A stretch of 64,000 nucleotides of DNA from Botryococcus braunii (lineage: Eukaryota > Chlorophyta > Trebouxiophyceae), in assembly GCA_002005505.1 (NCBI GenBank), contig KV908451.1, positions 16,001-80,000 of the forward strand. The letters are read 5' to 3'. The notes under the pieces were generated by a model. It searched no databases. It had not been told where the DNA came from and saw nothing but the letters and a program-made list of their open reading frames with translations. Shown here piece after piece: positions 36,301-53,090 of this stretch (positions are counted from its first letter, which is position 1; every line of letters begins with the position of its first letter). The translations under genes were made by a program, and so were the position numbers.

Positions 36301-36722
36301 CCAAAGTACAAACTCTTGCACAGCCACTGTTAACAACTTTGACATTGCCCACTTGAAGTCTTGGCAACAAGAGACAAACCAAAGTTAAAACCGCCGCGAT
36401 TCAAAATGCTCGCAGTCACAGCGATTCAAAATGCTCGCAGTCAGACCCAAGGCAGCTTGAGTGCTGAAGTCTTCCACAGCGCAAAACTCTAATAATCGAA
36501 ATTGCATCAAATGGCGCCCTGAGCTGAATACCAGCCAGGTTGAGCCACATCCATAGAAGATGCCACTTGACACCCGAATGTGGTGGCGACAGCGAATGCA
36601 GGAGTCAAAAAGAAGCACACTACACACTTTTAAACAAAGAAACATCCTTACCTAACCTTCACAACCAAATGCGTGATAATGAATCTAGGAATGTGGCAAC
36701 TACAGATCACCCTCCCCATGGG
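32573..36722. other. Interval between the WD40 and CIPK genes
   Basis: The two convergent genes end at 32572 and 36723. I see no confident gene in between. Contents: a (GT)n tract with T and G runs (33240-33362), G runs near 33935 and 34212, an A/T-rich stretch, and a small tandem duplication of about 26 bp near 36395-36445. A 171-codon minus-strand frame at 35513-36028 has no recognisable motif. It may be 3' untranslated sequence or a non-coding transcript. Confidence 0.55.
33240..33362. repeat. (GT)n with adjoining T and G runs
   Basis: About 90 bp of GT units, then TTTGTTTTTG, 17 T and 10 G. Confidence 0.95.
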
Positions 36723-41783
<5,061 letters not shown>

Positions 41784-42719
41784 AGGAATCACTCTGCGAC
41801 AGTGCGCTTCAGCTGTCCTGCTACACAATCAACTCCACCGCCTGTACGCAAACGGGCCTCTACAAAAGCTATCAAAGCGCTTGTCAGACCGGTCCTACGA
41901 TGTGATCAACTAAATATGCCAAGTAACGGCGACACTGCTAATCTATCTTCACGGTTGCCGCCGTCCACCCCGACAAACTCTGTCATACGCAAAATTTGAG
42001 TCCGTAACTTGCAAAATAAGGAACCCCGGGATTGAGTAAAACCCCAGAACAACGAAGTCCCTCGGTGCCTTCTGTCCAAAACCCAGCTCGGGGTACTTCC
42101 CGAGACGGAGACTTTTTTGATTGTAGGCGAGCGCATCTTCCTGTGAGGGGCACGTGGCTCAGATCGACTCGTGGCGCCGTGCCTTGGCAGCAAAAATGGC
42201 TGCCTCGATTGTGCACATGGTCCATAAAAATGAGGAAGTTGACAGTACAGATTATACTACAGAACCGCATCGCCTTACTCCAATCTAACTTCTTCTTCCG
42301 AATCTGCACCCTATTAGTCATTGATAGTAATAAGGCCCCGGCCCATAATTGTGACATGTGTCATCTTGCGATCCTTCCTGCTTTATCCAAAAGTGCGATT
42401 ATTTCATAGTATTCTATTGGCTGGTTCGGGATGTGACTACATTACGAACTCTTTATTCTTTTCTCCCCTCCCTCCCCCCGGGTAAAACAGAGTGGAGGGG
42501 GAGAGAAGAGAGAAAGGGGGGGGGGGGGGGGGCCACGCACCACGATGTGCATTGCAGACAGGACTTGAGAGGACGTGCCAAAAACTGAGCAATCCTTTTC
42601 TCAGTTTGATATGGGTAAGTGGGTGGAGTTCATCCTTGTAGCTCACCCGTTCGCATCTCATCATGCCCGTCGGGCTGGTACAGTTAATTTTCCGTTGTTA
42701 CTAGATTGGGACTGAAAAG
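41784..42719. other. Upstream region of CIPK
   Basis: The presumed promoter and 5' untranslated region of the minus-strand CIPK gene. It includes a short G run near 42517. I see no TATA box I would trust and no other gene. Confidence 0.4.
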
Positions 42720-42885
42720 ACTATCCCGATGTTTCAACGGAACAAGCCCAAATGTTTCAAGCTTCAAGTCACACCCGGTGAGCAGTCAGCTCGCGCCCCC
42801 CACAGGAACAGCAATAATGAAACTGACCCGATGCATGACATAATGTCCCTCCACATCTTATTGTGGATAACGACCTGTGTCAAAA
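42720..42885 (-). pseudogene. Decayed 3' fragment of the second non-LTR element
   Basis: It aligns with 24880-25040 on the same strand, sharing CAAGTCACACCCGGTGAGC-type sequence, ATGAAACTGACCCGA and TCCCTCCACATCTT. This corresponds to the last roughly 30 codons and 3' flank of the fragment at 24936-25703. Confidence 0.7.
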
Positions 42886-42889
42886 GTGT

Positions 42890-43500
42890 TGTGAAATAAT
42901 ATGGGAACCCTAGGGTTTGAGGTTCCCCGTAGCGTGTGCCTTCGTGTGTGAAGTGACTGATGGACAATAAATAGTCACTTAGCAGTCGTTCGTAGACATG
43001 TGGAACACATGGTATAGTTTGGAAGGTACACTTGGCATGTGACTAGCCCCTTGTATTATGCTTGGTGCTTGCCATACGGTAATGTCTACTAATGTGGTAG
43101 CCTGTCGTTGAGGATTAGTCGATTCGAGACGTCATGACCTCGAGCTTACTATCATCCTCTTGTGTGCCTTGGAAGTTCAAGTGATGTACTCATGAAGGGC
43201 AACTAGTTCTCTTCTTGAGTAATTGCTAGGACTGACCTTTGTACCCAGGAATCACTAGGGTACTCTTAAAGGTCATAGGAGTTCCTTTGAAGTTAGGAAA
43301 CGTGCTGAGGATTTGACCTCCTTGAAGCGCGTGTGAGTGGCAGTTCCGTAGAGACCCGGATTATTGTCGTACGGTCTCGTCCGAGTCAGTGTAGCTGGTA
43401 GGCTCGGAGGCCTAGAACTTAGGAATTCTAGCCTCGTCCACCTACCGTTTAGTTTCCTTTGGCCTTGCGTCATATGGGACGGCTTGGCATTCTTTCATCA
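42890..43500. other. Non-coding stretch before a copia remnant
   Basis: No gene is recognised. It could be the internal region of the old copia element that ends at 44665, but I see no LTR or primer-binding site at its start. Confidence 0.35.
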
Positions 43501-43961
43501 GTCTTAAGATGCTAGCAGGCTAGAGTCCAAGGATGTGGAGTCAGTAGGGTCAGGCACACCACTGGCTCCTGGCCATCGGTATTGTGAGCTTAAAGGGTCA
43601 CTGCGGTACATTGCCAACACCACCAGATCTGACATTGCACAGGCAGTTGGTGTGTTGCCAAGGTACAGAATGAGCCCTACCACTTCGCACTGGAGTGAAG
43701 CCATTCGAGTGCTGAAGTATCTTAGGGACACCTGAGATTTAAATTTAACTCTTGGAGGGAAGGTACCCGAGCGTGAAGGCTTTGTGGATGCCACTATGCT
43801 AGGGAGGCCATAGGAAAGGGGCTGGCAGATATCCTCTATGTGGAATCTGCTCACAAATGTGGCTGACTTTATGACCAAACCACTTAACAAGCCCGTGGTG
43901 TTAGTCATAGGGATTCACTAGGACTGAGAAGATACACATAAAGCATGCAGGCAAGGGGAAG
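43501..43961 (+). pseudogene. Copia reverse transcriptase / RNase H remnant A
   Basis: It contains HRYCELKGSLRYIANTTRSD and IAQAVGVLPRYRMSPTTSHW, then AIRVLKYLRDT before a stop, matching HRYCELVGSLLYIANTTRPD of copia 2. It ends with a relic of the pol C-terminus and the polypurine tract GGCAAGGGGAAG. Several stops and deletions make it dead. Confidence 0.85.
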
Positions 43962-44665
43962 TGTTGAGTTGTGAACATACATTATAGAATGCCTTGTGCT
44001 TTAGGTGATCTTCAAATGTACAGTATTAGGATACGGGTCCACTATCCATCCGTGGCCACGTAAGGTACCTCGAGACACGTTCGGATGAGGTCTATTTCGA
44101 ACATAAGGTACATTGTGATCGTGATCACACGTTTGTGATCGAACTCTTAAGGCTGCTGTCGTCGCTTAGTCGGGCAACTGGTTTGGAAAGATTATGGGTA
44201 TTCTTGTTGCTAGTCTTGTCCATTGAGTTGCATGTGCAATATAGCAGACAGTCGTCCGGACTGAAGCTTGAGGCACCTACTTTAACGACCTGTCTGCATG
44301 TTTACAGGTGTGACGAAGCAGTGTGTGGTGTGTAAGATGTGCATGTGTGAGTGCTGAAGTGTGAGTGAACCATCTTAGTGTACAATCAAGCCACCCAAAC
44401 AGTTAAGAGGCGGAGACTTGATTGAGTATAGGAAGGTACTCGTTCTTAGCCGTCAGGAGCTTATCCGTGGTTGTTGATCGTAATGCTCACTGTCAGATCA
44501 TCGTGTAACGAACTGGTTTGGAAAGATTCTGGGCATTCTTGTTGCTAGACTTGTCCATTGAGTTGCATGTGCAATATAGGAGACAGTCGTCCGGACTGGA
44601 GCTGAGGCTACTTTAACGACCTGTCTGCATGTTTACAGGTGATGCCGAATGTCAATAACCTAACA
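43962..44665 (+). repeat. 3' LTR (704 bp) of the old copia remnant
   Basis: It runs from TGTTGAGTTGTGAAC to AACCTAACA and is a diverged relative of the two 700-bp LTRs just downstream. It carries the same internal duplication. No matching 5' LTR is visible upstream. Confidence 0.85.
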
Positions 44666-44835
44666 ACTCTGGAGCAACTTTTCTCTGCAGATGGGGAACT
44701 GGTAGAGCCTGCAATCAGTCAGACGCTGCCCGGCTGGGTGAGAAATTGAAGCACAGCACGCCCACAACGCGAACAAGCGGGCCGTCAATGAACTTCCGGT
44801 ATTCGCGGTGACACAAGGGTTTGGACAGCTGGGAC

Positions 44836-45535
44836 TGTTGAGTTGTGAACATACATTATAGAATGCCTTGTGCTTTAGGTGATCTTCAAATTTACATTAT
44901 TAGGATACGGGTCCACTATCCACATAAGGTACCTCAAGACACGTTCGGATGAGGTCTATTTCGAACATAAGGTACAATCTGATTTAGATTACGCGTTAGT
45001 GTGAAAGGACTATTAAAGCTGCGATCACCGCATAGTCGAGCAACTGGTTTGGAAAGATACTGGGCACATAAGGATGCCAGTCTTGTTCATGCAGTTGCAT
45101 GTGTCTCAAGAGCACACAGTCGTCAAGGACGGTAGCTGGAGTGGCACGAACTTACGACCTGTCTGCTTGCTTACAGGTGCGGTGACGCAGGGTGTGTATT
45201 GGTAATGTGTTCATGTTTGATTGCTTGTTTGTAAGTGAACCATCTTAGTGGACAATCAAGTCTCCCAAACAGCTAAGGGACGGAGTCTTGATTGAGTATA
45301 GGAAGGTACTTGCTTTCAGCCGTCAGGAGCTTATCCGTGTGTAGATGCTCATTGACAGATCAACATGTAACGGAACTGGTTTGGAAAGATACTGGGCACA
45401 TAAGGATGCCAGTCTTGTTCATGCAGTTGCATGTGTCTAAAGAGCACACAGTCGTCAAGGACGGTAGCTGGAGTGGCACGAACTTACGACCTGTCTGCTT
45501 GCTTACAGGTGATGCCGAATGCCCATAACCTAACA
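44836..45535 (+). repeat. 5' LTR of the non-autonomous element
   Basis: 700 bp from TGTTGAGTTG to CCTAACA. It contains a duplicated block of about 138 bp (from 45041 and from about 45374), each copy ending GCTTGCTTACAGGTG. Confidence 0.95.
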
Positions 45536-45550
45536 GGTTATGGGCCCACC
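45536..45550 (+). promoter_or_regulatory. Half-tRNA-iMet primer-binding site
   Basis: GGTTATGGGCCCACC immediately follows the LTR. It is complementary over 15 bases to the anticodon stem-loop of plant initiator tRNA-Met. The end of the LTR (CCCATAACC) is its inverse, so the boundary can also form a hairpin. Confidence 0.8.
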
Positions 45551-46320
45551 CAACTCTGGGTGCTGAGGACAAGCCGATATGTGGTTTTTGGGCAAGGCAC
45601 TGGTGGCCAGCGGACACTACACAAGTCTACTCCAGTCCCAAAGGGAGCGACAGCCCCGCAGTTTGTACCCCGCCTTCATGTCGCAGTATATGCTTCAGAA
45701 TCCATTCGAATTGATTCTGAAATGCCAAGAAATCTTGGCAGTTTCATCCGCAAGGCGAGGTGGTGAAATCCCGGTTGGAAGGGCACGAGGCGGAAGACCA
45801 CCTTGGGATGGAGGAGTGAAATTTTGAGTGCATATGGGAGGTTGTGTATGATTTGGGATCTGAAATTGTGAGTGTGTGGCTCAATGAGTTGAGAGAGGAA
45901 GTGATGCTCCTGTGTTACAGTAAGTGTACTGGTTGAGAGGTGAACCAATAGAAAGGCTTCTTTTTAAGTCTGCACCCTCTTAAGGCTGGAGATCAAGGGG
46001 GTCAGATTAACAAAAGTAGTTATGAATGACCTCTAACCACTGACAGCAAGTGTGATACTCAGCGGGAAGAAGTGGGTGGACCCTAGGGAGCCCCCATCCA
46101 GGTATTGGTAGACACCATGAGCAACAGTACAGGTACTGCAGCATGGGGATGGGCTTACACATGTGTTGTATGTGTAAGCGTGTGTAAAGATGTCCATGAG
46201 CTGGGGCTTGAAAGACATTGATTGTGTATGTGTAAACAGCCAGGAGTTGGTGCAATATGGTGGTAAGGGACTTTTGGTTCCCCAGTCCACTGAGCACATT
46301 CTTATTGTGGTTTGCGCTGC
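45551..46320 (+). other. Non-coding interior, proximal part
   Basis: No retrotransposon protein is recognisable. A frame of about 110 codons crosses the LTR end here but shows no Gag motif. It is probably leader or packaging sequence retained in cis. Confidence 0.55.
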
Positions 46321-46321
46321 T

Positions 46322-46493
46322 ACTCGCTGATGGCTAGTCCCTAATGTTAAGGGTGAGAAAGGCTGATCAGGTGTCGCGTTCGGACTCGCTGATGGCTAGT
46401 CCCTAATGTTGAGGGTGAGAAAGGCTGATCAGGTGTCGCGTTCGGACTCGCTGATGGCTAGTCCCTAATGTTGAGGGTGAGAAATGCTAAATC
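46322..46493 (+). repeat. 62-bp tandem repeat, about 2.8 copies
   Basis: Copies start at 46322, 46384 and 46446 (ACTCGCTGATGGCTAGTCCC). Period 62, nearly identical. Confidence 0.95.
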
Positions 46494-46830
46494 GGGAGTC
46501 GTGTGCCTCATTGAACTGTCGTGCACTTGCGGAGTCAAGACCTCTTATCGGAACTGCTGTGTAATCAATGTCATGACTTGTCTTATGTGCCTGGCATTCC
46601 TTCCATGTTTTCCAGAGTGTGAAACTAGACATTGACTGGTTGTGTCTGGTTAATGATGTGTAGTCAATGCGATGTGTGGCTGATGTTGTGTGGCCAACGC
46701 GGTTTTCAAACCTTGAGTGGTCTTACATAGGGTCATATATGGGTCCAGTGTGGCTTGTGAGACCTCTCTATGTGTGTCTGTGTATGTGGTGTTGTGAAAA
46801 TCCCTAAGGTATGCTGAGGTTTTTTTGACT

Positions 46831-47275
46831 TGGTGTTGAAAGTTTTTGGGTTGACCAGGAGTGAGTTGTGGGTACCAGAAGATTACAATTTTATCGTTGC
46901 GCAATGCATGCGCTTCACACCCTGACCTACAGTCTGGCATGGACCATAGAGTAATTGACCCAGAATGTTTAAGGGGATATACATCAATGACCTGGTGTTG
47001 AAAGTTTTTGGGCTGACCAAGAGTGAGTTGTGGGTACCACAAGATTACAATTGTATCGTTGCGCAATGCATGCGCTTCACGCCCTGACCTACAGTCTGGC
47101 ATGGACCATAGGGTAATTGACCTAGAATGTTTAAGGTGATATACATGAATGACCTGGTGTTGAAAGGTTTTGGGCTGACCAGGAGTGAGTTGTGGGTACC
47201 AGAAGATTACAATTTTATCGTTGCAATGCATGGTAGTTGACCCAGAATGTTTAAGGTGATATACATGAATGACTC
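46831..47275 (+). repeat. 162-bp tandem repeat, about 2.7 copies
   Basis: Copies start at 46831, 46993 and 47155 (TGGTGTTGAAAG). The period is a multiple of three, which explains a spurious repetitive 193-codon frame on the minus strand. The third copy has an internal deletion. Confidence 0.95.
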
Positions 47276-48585
47276 TAGGAATGCAAAGAGGGGTAGAAAT
47301 AGCTGCAAGTTAGTCTTAATCCATGGTGCGGGCTACACAAAGGATATGAGTGTTAGATGGGCCAAATTATGAACACCAAAAATTGCTAACATGTAAAGCT
47401 AATTCTGATATTGACATGGAAAAGAATTGGTTTCTGAGGACAATGAATTAATTTGAAGAGTTTTGGGTTAATCTGTGACATAATGTGGTCAGGGGAAGCT
47501 CATCAGTTATCGTTGCGCGCGTGCGCGCGTTGCGTTTTTCGCGCATTTGGATGTTGAGTAGCCTAATGTCTAGTAGTGATGATGAAGAGGATCTATTGTG
47601 CTCAACATGAGGTTACTGATAGGTACCTGTGATGACCCTAGCTCCTCAAGCAGAGGATGGTGATATTTGACCCAACACACGTAAGCGTTGGTGACTTTGT
47701 AAGTCATGTGTATTGTTGCAGCAACGCCCTTAGAGACTGATCATAGTAATGATGGTGTATAGATAAGACTTTTTTAAGGGTTATGTGTATAAATAGGGTA
47801 GAGGTGAGCTACCATCATTGTGACCAATACAAGTGAGCTTTGGGAGGTAGAATTGTCAGTTACAGACAATTTAATCCTAAGGCCTTGATGCATCGGTGCA
47901 CCCTCACGTTAGAAAGCTAGACCGGGATAGCCAGTAAAATCAATGAAAGCTAGAGAGAGTTCTTACAGGTAGCCAGAGAGCCAAGTTTGGGAGTTGTGGC
48001 CATATGTGAGAAATCTTGAAAAATTCCAGATGAAAGTCGTTGATATCCAGACTCTAGGTTATATAACATGAAACATAGTTGTTAGATGCGTTTTTGAGTG
48101 CAGGTCGTTTGTAACGGTGTCTGTTTAGTCTTGATGCTTCAAATACTTAACCAAATAAAAGTATAGAGGTTGGAGAAATATAATTTGATCGACAGACCGT
48201 GAAACATGTAATAGCACTTCCAGGGGAAGCAATGTGAGTTAGGGCAAGACAACTTGAAAGTACTCAAGCAGTAAGTCCTGGGTCATGTTGGTTGTGCAAG
48301 TATTGGCCTCCATATGGTGATAGAAAGGGAACTCACACAGGAAATCACGGTCGCAACTAGTTTCGATGTCGCGTCGCGGACTAAAGGGTCAGTTGAAATG
48401 TATGGGGGGCTTTGAAAGTGAGGGGATGGATTTTGAGTTTACATGTATGTTTAGCTGTCATGATCATCATGACGGGTACGTATTAAATTCATGTCGTCAT
48501 TTGAACACGTCGAGGAGACTAGTCTTCAATTGTTGTCAGAGGTATTACTGCGGTATACATGAGTGGTGTCTGTGGACTTAGAATA
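47276..48585 (+). other. Non-coding interior, distal part
   Basis: A/T-rich sequence with no recognisable protein on either strand. Confidence 0.55.
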
Positions 48586-49070
48586 GCGTTGCAAAACGTT
48601 GGAAAGGGTGTGTGTGAGGATGGTCGTGGAGTTGATACTCCAATGTTCAAGGACTTTGTGGCTAGCAGCAGGCTCGAGTCCAAGGATGTGGAGTCAGTAG
48701 GGTCAGGCACTCCTGGCCATCGGTATTGTGAGCTTAAAGGGTCACTCCGGTACATTGCCAACACCACCAGATCTGAAATTGCATAGGCAGTTGGTGTGTT
48801 GCCAAGGTACAGAATGAGCCCTACCACTTCGCACTGGAGTGAAGCCATTCGAGTGCTGAAGTATCTTAGGGACACCCAAGAGTTAGCTTTAACTCTTGGC
48901 CTCCATGGAGGGAAGGTACCCGAGCGTGAAGGCTTTGTGGATGCCACTAAGCTAGGGAGGCCATAGGAGAGGGACTGGCAGATATCCCCTATGTGGAATC
49001 TGCTCACAATGTGGCTGAGTTTATGACCAAACAACTTAACAAGTCCGTGGTGTTAGTCATAGGGATTCAC
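48586..49070 (+). pseudogene. Copia reverse transcriptase / RNase H remnant B
   Basis: It reads TPMFKDFVASSRLESKDVES, HRYCELKGSLRYIANTTRSE and IA, then a stop, then AVGVLPRYRMSPTTSHW and a relic of the pol C-terminus before the polypurine tract. It is closely similar to remnant A at 43501-43961, sharing unusual changes relative to copia 2. Confidence 0.85.
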
Positions 49071-49101
49071 TAGGACTGAGAAGATACACATAAAGCATGC
49101 A

Positions 49102-49113
49102 GGCAAGGGGAAG
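49102..49113 (+). promoter_or_regulatory. Polypurine tract of the non-autonomous element
   Basis: GGCAAGGGGAAG directly precedes the 3' LTR start at 49114, as in copia 2 and in the old remnant. Confidence 0.8.
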
Positions 49114-49813
49114 TGTTGAGTTGTGAACATACATTATAGAATGCCTTGTGCTTTAGGTGATCTTCAAATTTACATTATTAGGATACGGGTCCACTATCCA
49201 CATAAGGTACCTCAAGACACGTTCGGATGAGGTCTATTTCGAACATAAGGTACAATTTGATTTAGATTACGCGTTAGTGTGAAAGGACTATTAAAGCTGC
49301 GATCACCGCATAGTCGAGCAACTGGTTTGGAAAGATACTGGGCACATAAGGATGCCAGTCTTGTTCATGCAGTTGCATGTGTCTCAAGAGCACACAGTCG
49401 TCAAGGACGGTAGCTGGAGTGGCACGAACTTACGACCTGTCTGCTTGCTTACAGGTGTGGTGACGCAGGGTGTGTATTGGTAATGTGTTCATGTTTGATT
49501 GCTTGTTTGTAAGTGAACCATCTTAGTGGACAATCAAGTCTCCCAAACAGCTAAGGGACGGAGTCTTGATTGAGTATAGGAAGGTACTTGCTTTCAGCCG
49601 TCAGGAGCTTATCCGTGTGTAGATGCTCATTGACAGATCAACATGTAACGGAACTGGTTTGGAAAGATACTGGGCACATAAGGATGCCAGTCTTGTTCAT
49701 GCAGTTGCATGTGTCTAAAGAGCACACAGTCGTCAAGGACGGTAGCTGGAGTGGCACGAACTTACGACCTGTCTGCTTGCTTACAGGTGATGCCGAATGC
49801 CCATAACCTAACA
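49114..49813 (+). repeat. 3' LTR of the non-autonomous element
   Basis: 700 bp, differing from 44836-45535 at two sites that I can see (CAATTT for CAATCT, and GTGTGG for GTGCGG). Confidence 0.95.
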
Positions 49814-49818
49814 GGGAC

Positions 49819-52000
49819 CCTGGAACTTTCAGCGCACAAGATCAGGATCTTCAAACAGCGCTGCATTCAAATCTGGGCGCAGTAGTCAGCCCTGGCAGCT
49901 AACGCAACAGGGACAGGAGGAGCAGTGGATGCACCGAGAATGCTGCCCTGAGGAGGCGCTGTCTGCGTGACGAAAGCAAGATAAGCACAGGGCAGAAGGG
50001 AAGTGGTCGTGGGGATCCCCAGATCCCCTTGGGCAATGCCTGCTCAGGCCATCAAAGCTTGCTCAGATGCAGCGGGCGGCATGCTCTGAGCTGCGAAAAC
50101 TACTTTGCAGAAACCAAGGCAATTTCTTTACAAAATGAGGTCTGGTTGTGGGTGTCGGAGAATTGACAACCGCTGAAGCGAGGCTGCCACGGCATCGTCA
50201 AGCGCCTGGGCCACAGAAGCCGATTGACTGACAATGTGGCCGCTGCCCCCAACACGATCAAACTTGCAGGGTCCTAAATACTGATGGGGCAGCACAGCCA
50301 TATGACATCTCAACACAGGTCTAATGCCTGGGCAGTGGAGGTGCAAGCATGCGGTTGTGGTCGACCGTATTGGTGACATCGACAAGATCAGGGGAATCTT
50401 GCTAGTGTGTCACCAATTGGTTGAGGGCGTGGACTAGGCCTTCTGCACCCGAGGGGACTCCAACACGTAACGTTAACCCCATCTTGGTGTGGCGGCAAAT
50501 ACTCACTATACTCACTATTAGCTAATAGCGGACATGACGGCTGTAACGGCGATGTAAGAAACCAGACGCACATCAGCAAGGCTTCTAGTGAGAAATTTTA
50601 GGATATATTCCGTTTCGTACCAAGTTTAAACCTTTTGAAACAGACCACCCCATTGGTGCTTCCGGAAGCATTAGCCAATTGGGATCCCATTAGCCAATTC
50701 ATAAGCTTTCTGGGTGGGCCTTAAAAACCGGCATGAGATCCCATTAGCCATTTCATAAGCTTTCTGGTTGAGCCTTGAAAACCGGCTGGATCCAGGTTGG
50801 TCCGGACCAAGCAGTAGTGCAGTATACTTACAAAGTACTTGCAAATGAGCACAGGCTCATGATCATACCAGCACAGGCCACACTCCCAAGAGTAACTTTG
50901 CAATTTGCAGGGAGCAGAGATGAGAGCACACGCTGAGTGTTTAGTACAATTTTGCAAATCTGTTGTCATAGGAATATCACAAGCTTTGTCTTAAGAGTGG
51001 TTGGACAACCTTTTCTTTCCCTCAAGTCGAGATGTCTCCATGAAGGAAGGAAGGACGGAGAGAAGGAAGATTACATCAAGGACTGATCCGCCACTAGGGC
51101 TGCAGAGGACAGCAATATGAAAATGCCACTGTCAAGTGATCTGCAATCCTACAGCACCCAGAAGAGTTACGTCACTCCCAAGTGTCTAAGTCAAAGCCCC
51201 TCGCAACCACTTCAATGCCGTTCTTGCCACACTACCGTAAGGGTTTGTACAGATAAACTTTTTTGTTGAGTTAGATGCAGAAGTTGCTGTCGCACATACG
51301 TGAACAGCTGGGCTTAATTAAGACAATGATGTTCATCCCCCTGCGCAGCTCCAAGGGAAGCCTGCTTCAAATTCCCATGCTCGAGCTCCTGCGTGCACGA
51401 CTTCCCTTCCCCTGTCCCTCCCCCCCCCCCCTCGCCGGCTCTCCCCCCCGCTCCCTCTTGCAATGCCCTCTGTACTGCGCTAGTCTTTGTTGCTAGTTTT
51501 CCCTCCTTTTCCCGATTGTGCCTTCGCTTTATGTTTCCTTCCCCTCCCCTTCCCCTGTCACGTCGCTGTTGATACTCCCGTCACCTCCATATGGCCCCTG
51601 GCTTCCGCGTACCCGCATGTAGGATACGTGCTTTGTGGTGCGGATATGCTCCGGAGTGGCCACTCTATATTCGAAATCCTCTGGTCTCGAGGAATGTACA
51701 TGTCTGCTATCGCCCGTTACCAATGGGGACGTACTGCCATCCTAGTCTAAATCGCAGGAGGTCTAAACCTGCACAATCCGTGATTGCTGTTGCGAGGGCC
51801 GCATTCTTGAATGCCATTAGTGCATCAAGAGCTTCATGAACACATTGATCAACACATTCCCGCCTGTGACCAGAGGCATTGTCAGTTGGGCTGTGTGCCG
51901 TGAGAGGGTAATACCATTGCTGAAAAGGATAGCACTTCCTATGCTTATGCATGTCTCGAAACGTTAAATTGCATACCAACCTGTATGTCCACGTCCTGGT
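49819..52000. other. Intergenic stretch with weak exon-like pieces
   Basis: No confident gene. It holds a 54-bp tandem duplication (50683-50790, GATCCCATTAGCCA units). An open minus-strand stretch near 50128-50385 (VSQSASVAQALDDAVAASLQ) and a possible minus-strand exon at 51769-51863 (RECVDQCVHEALDALMAFKN) have splice-like borders, but their phases do not join into a gene I can defend. Confidence 0.4.
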
Positions 52001-52015
52001 GCGTCTGAAGGCGAG

Positions 52016-52190
<175 letters not shown>

Positions 52191-52597
52191 CGCGCGTGCG
52201 CGTGCATGCAGGCCTGTGAATACGTGGGATTCTAGAATATACCTATTCCATGTTCTTCGTGCAAGAACATGGATATGTAGACTGTTCGAAGTCAGGCAGC
52301 CAAGACTGTGAGAGCCTGTATACTGATCCTTTTGCTACATTATCGGGCCAAGCATCTCCCATCAGTCGTCGCTGGTGGAGGACCTAGCTCTCCTGAGGAA
52401 TGTCACCCCTTCACCCTGACGTACAAACTGTTTCTGGTGGTTGGGTCCTCAAGACTGGGCCTGAGTGAGGCCCAGTCCTAACGCAAGCCTGCACTTGGCA
52501 CCGCACCTATTTTCAGGCAGTCCCAACATGCCCACTAAGAGAAGGTTGGCAAAAACACCAGAAATTACACAAGTGACAAAATGTGAAGTGTCCTTAC

Positions 52598-52726
52598 CAC
52601 ATGTTTTGCAGAAAGGCATGTCATCCCTCAAGGTCGACGACTGCATCGGCCCCAACACATCGTGCACAAAGAAACAATGCAGATAACGTTGCTGCGGTTG
52701 GGTGAGATCTATTGTGCGCAGTTTCC
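52598..52726 (-). CDS. Possible isolated exon, unknown protein
   Basis: Bounded by AG at the 52727 side and a good GTAAGG donor at the 52597 side. It encodes KLRTIDLTQPQQRYLHCFFV, HDVLGPMQSS and PFCKTCG in one frame. It looks protein-like and ends in a CxxC, but I find no neighbouring exon in phase. It could be part of a minus-strand gene spanning this microsatellite-rich region, or chance. Confidence 0.25.
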
Positions 52727-52904
52727 CTTGCTGCCTCTTGAATAACACACAGGGCAGAAAGCAAGGCAGAAAGAAAATGCAAGCCAGAAACTTCAGGCAG
52801 CACGTGTGGTGCTGGACAGGTATAAACCTCTTCAATCACATGACAGGCAGGAAGAATCTCTTGCAGCAAGGAATTTTCTTCAGCCCTACATGCGTGCGCG
52901 TGCG

Positions 52905-52907
52905 CAC

Positions 52908-52973
<66 letters not shown>

Positions 52974-53001
52974 GCACGCACGCACGCACGCACCCACGCA
53001 C

Positions 53002-53061
<60 letters not shown>

Positions 53062-53090
53062 GCGCGCGCACGCGCAGAGAGAGAGAGAGC
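52905..53090. repeat. (CA)n / (CGCA)n / (GA)n compound microsatellite
   Basis: Two CA blocks separated by CGCA units, then CG-rich sequence and seven GA units. The GA tract abuts the conserved terminus of the GTGGGATC array. Confidence 0.95.

Larger units (their letters stand above)
44836..49813 (+). mobile_element. Complete non-autonomous copia-family retrotransposon
   Basis: A 4978-bp element with two 700-bp LTRs (44836-45535 and 49114-49813) that differ at only two positions by eye. A five-base target duplication, GGGAC, is present at 44831-44835 and 49814-49818. A half-tRNA-iMet primer-binding site (45536-45550) and a polypurine tract (49102-49113) are both in place. The 3.6-kb interior encodes no Gag, protease or integrase, only a decayed RT/RNase H strip near the 3' end and two tandem-repeat blocks. 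The near-identical LTRs mean it moved recently, so proteins must have come from another element. This is a large retrotransposon derivative (LARD-like). Confidence 0.93.

Noticed and set aside
46322..46493. CRISPR-like repeats
   Set aside because: Direct tandem units with no spacers, in a eukaryotic retroelement.
46650..47231. A 193-codon minus-strand frame with three internal repeats
   Set aside because: The 162-bp tandem repeat period is divisible by three, which keeps any frame open. The sequence lies in a non-autonomous retroelement.
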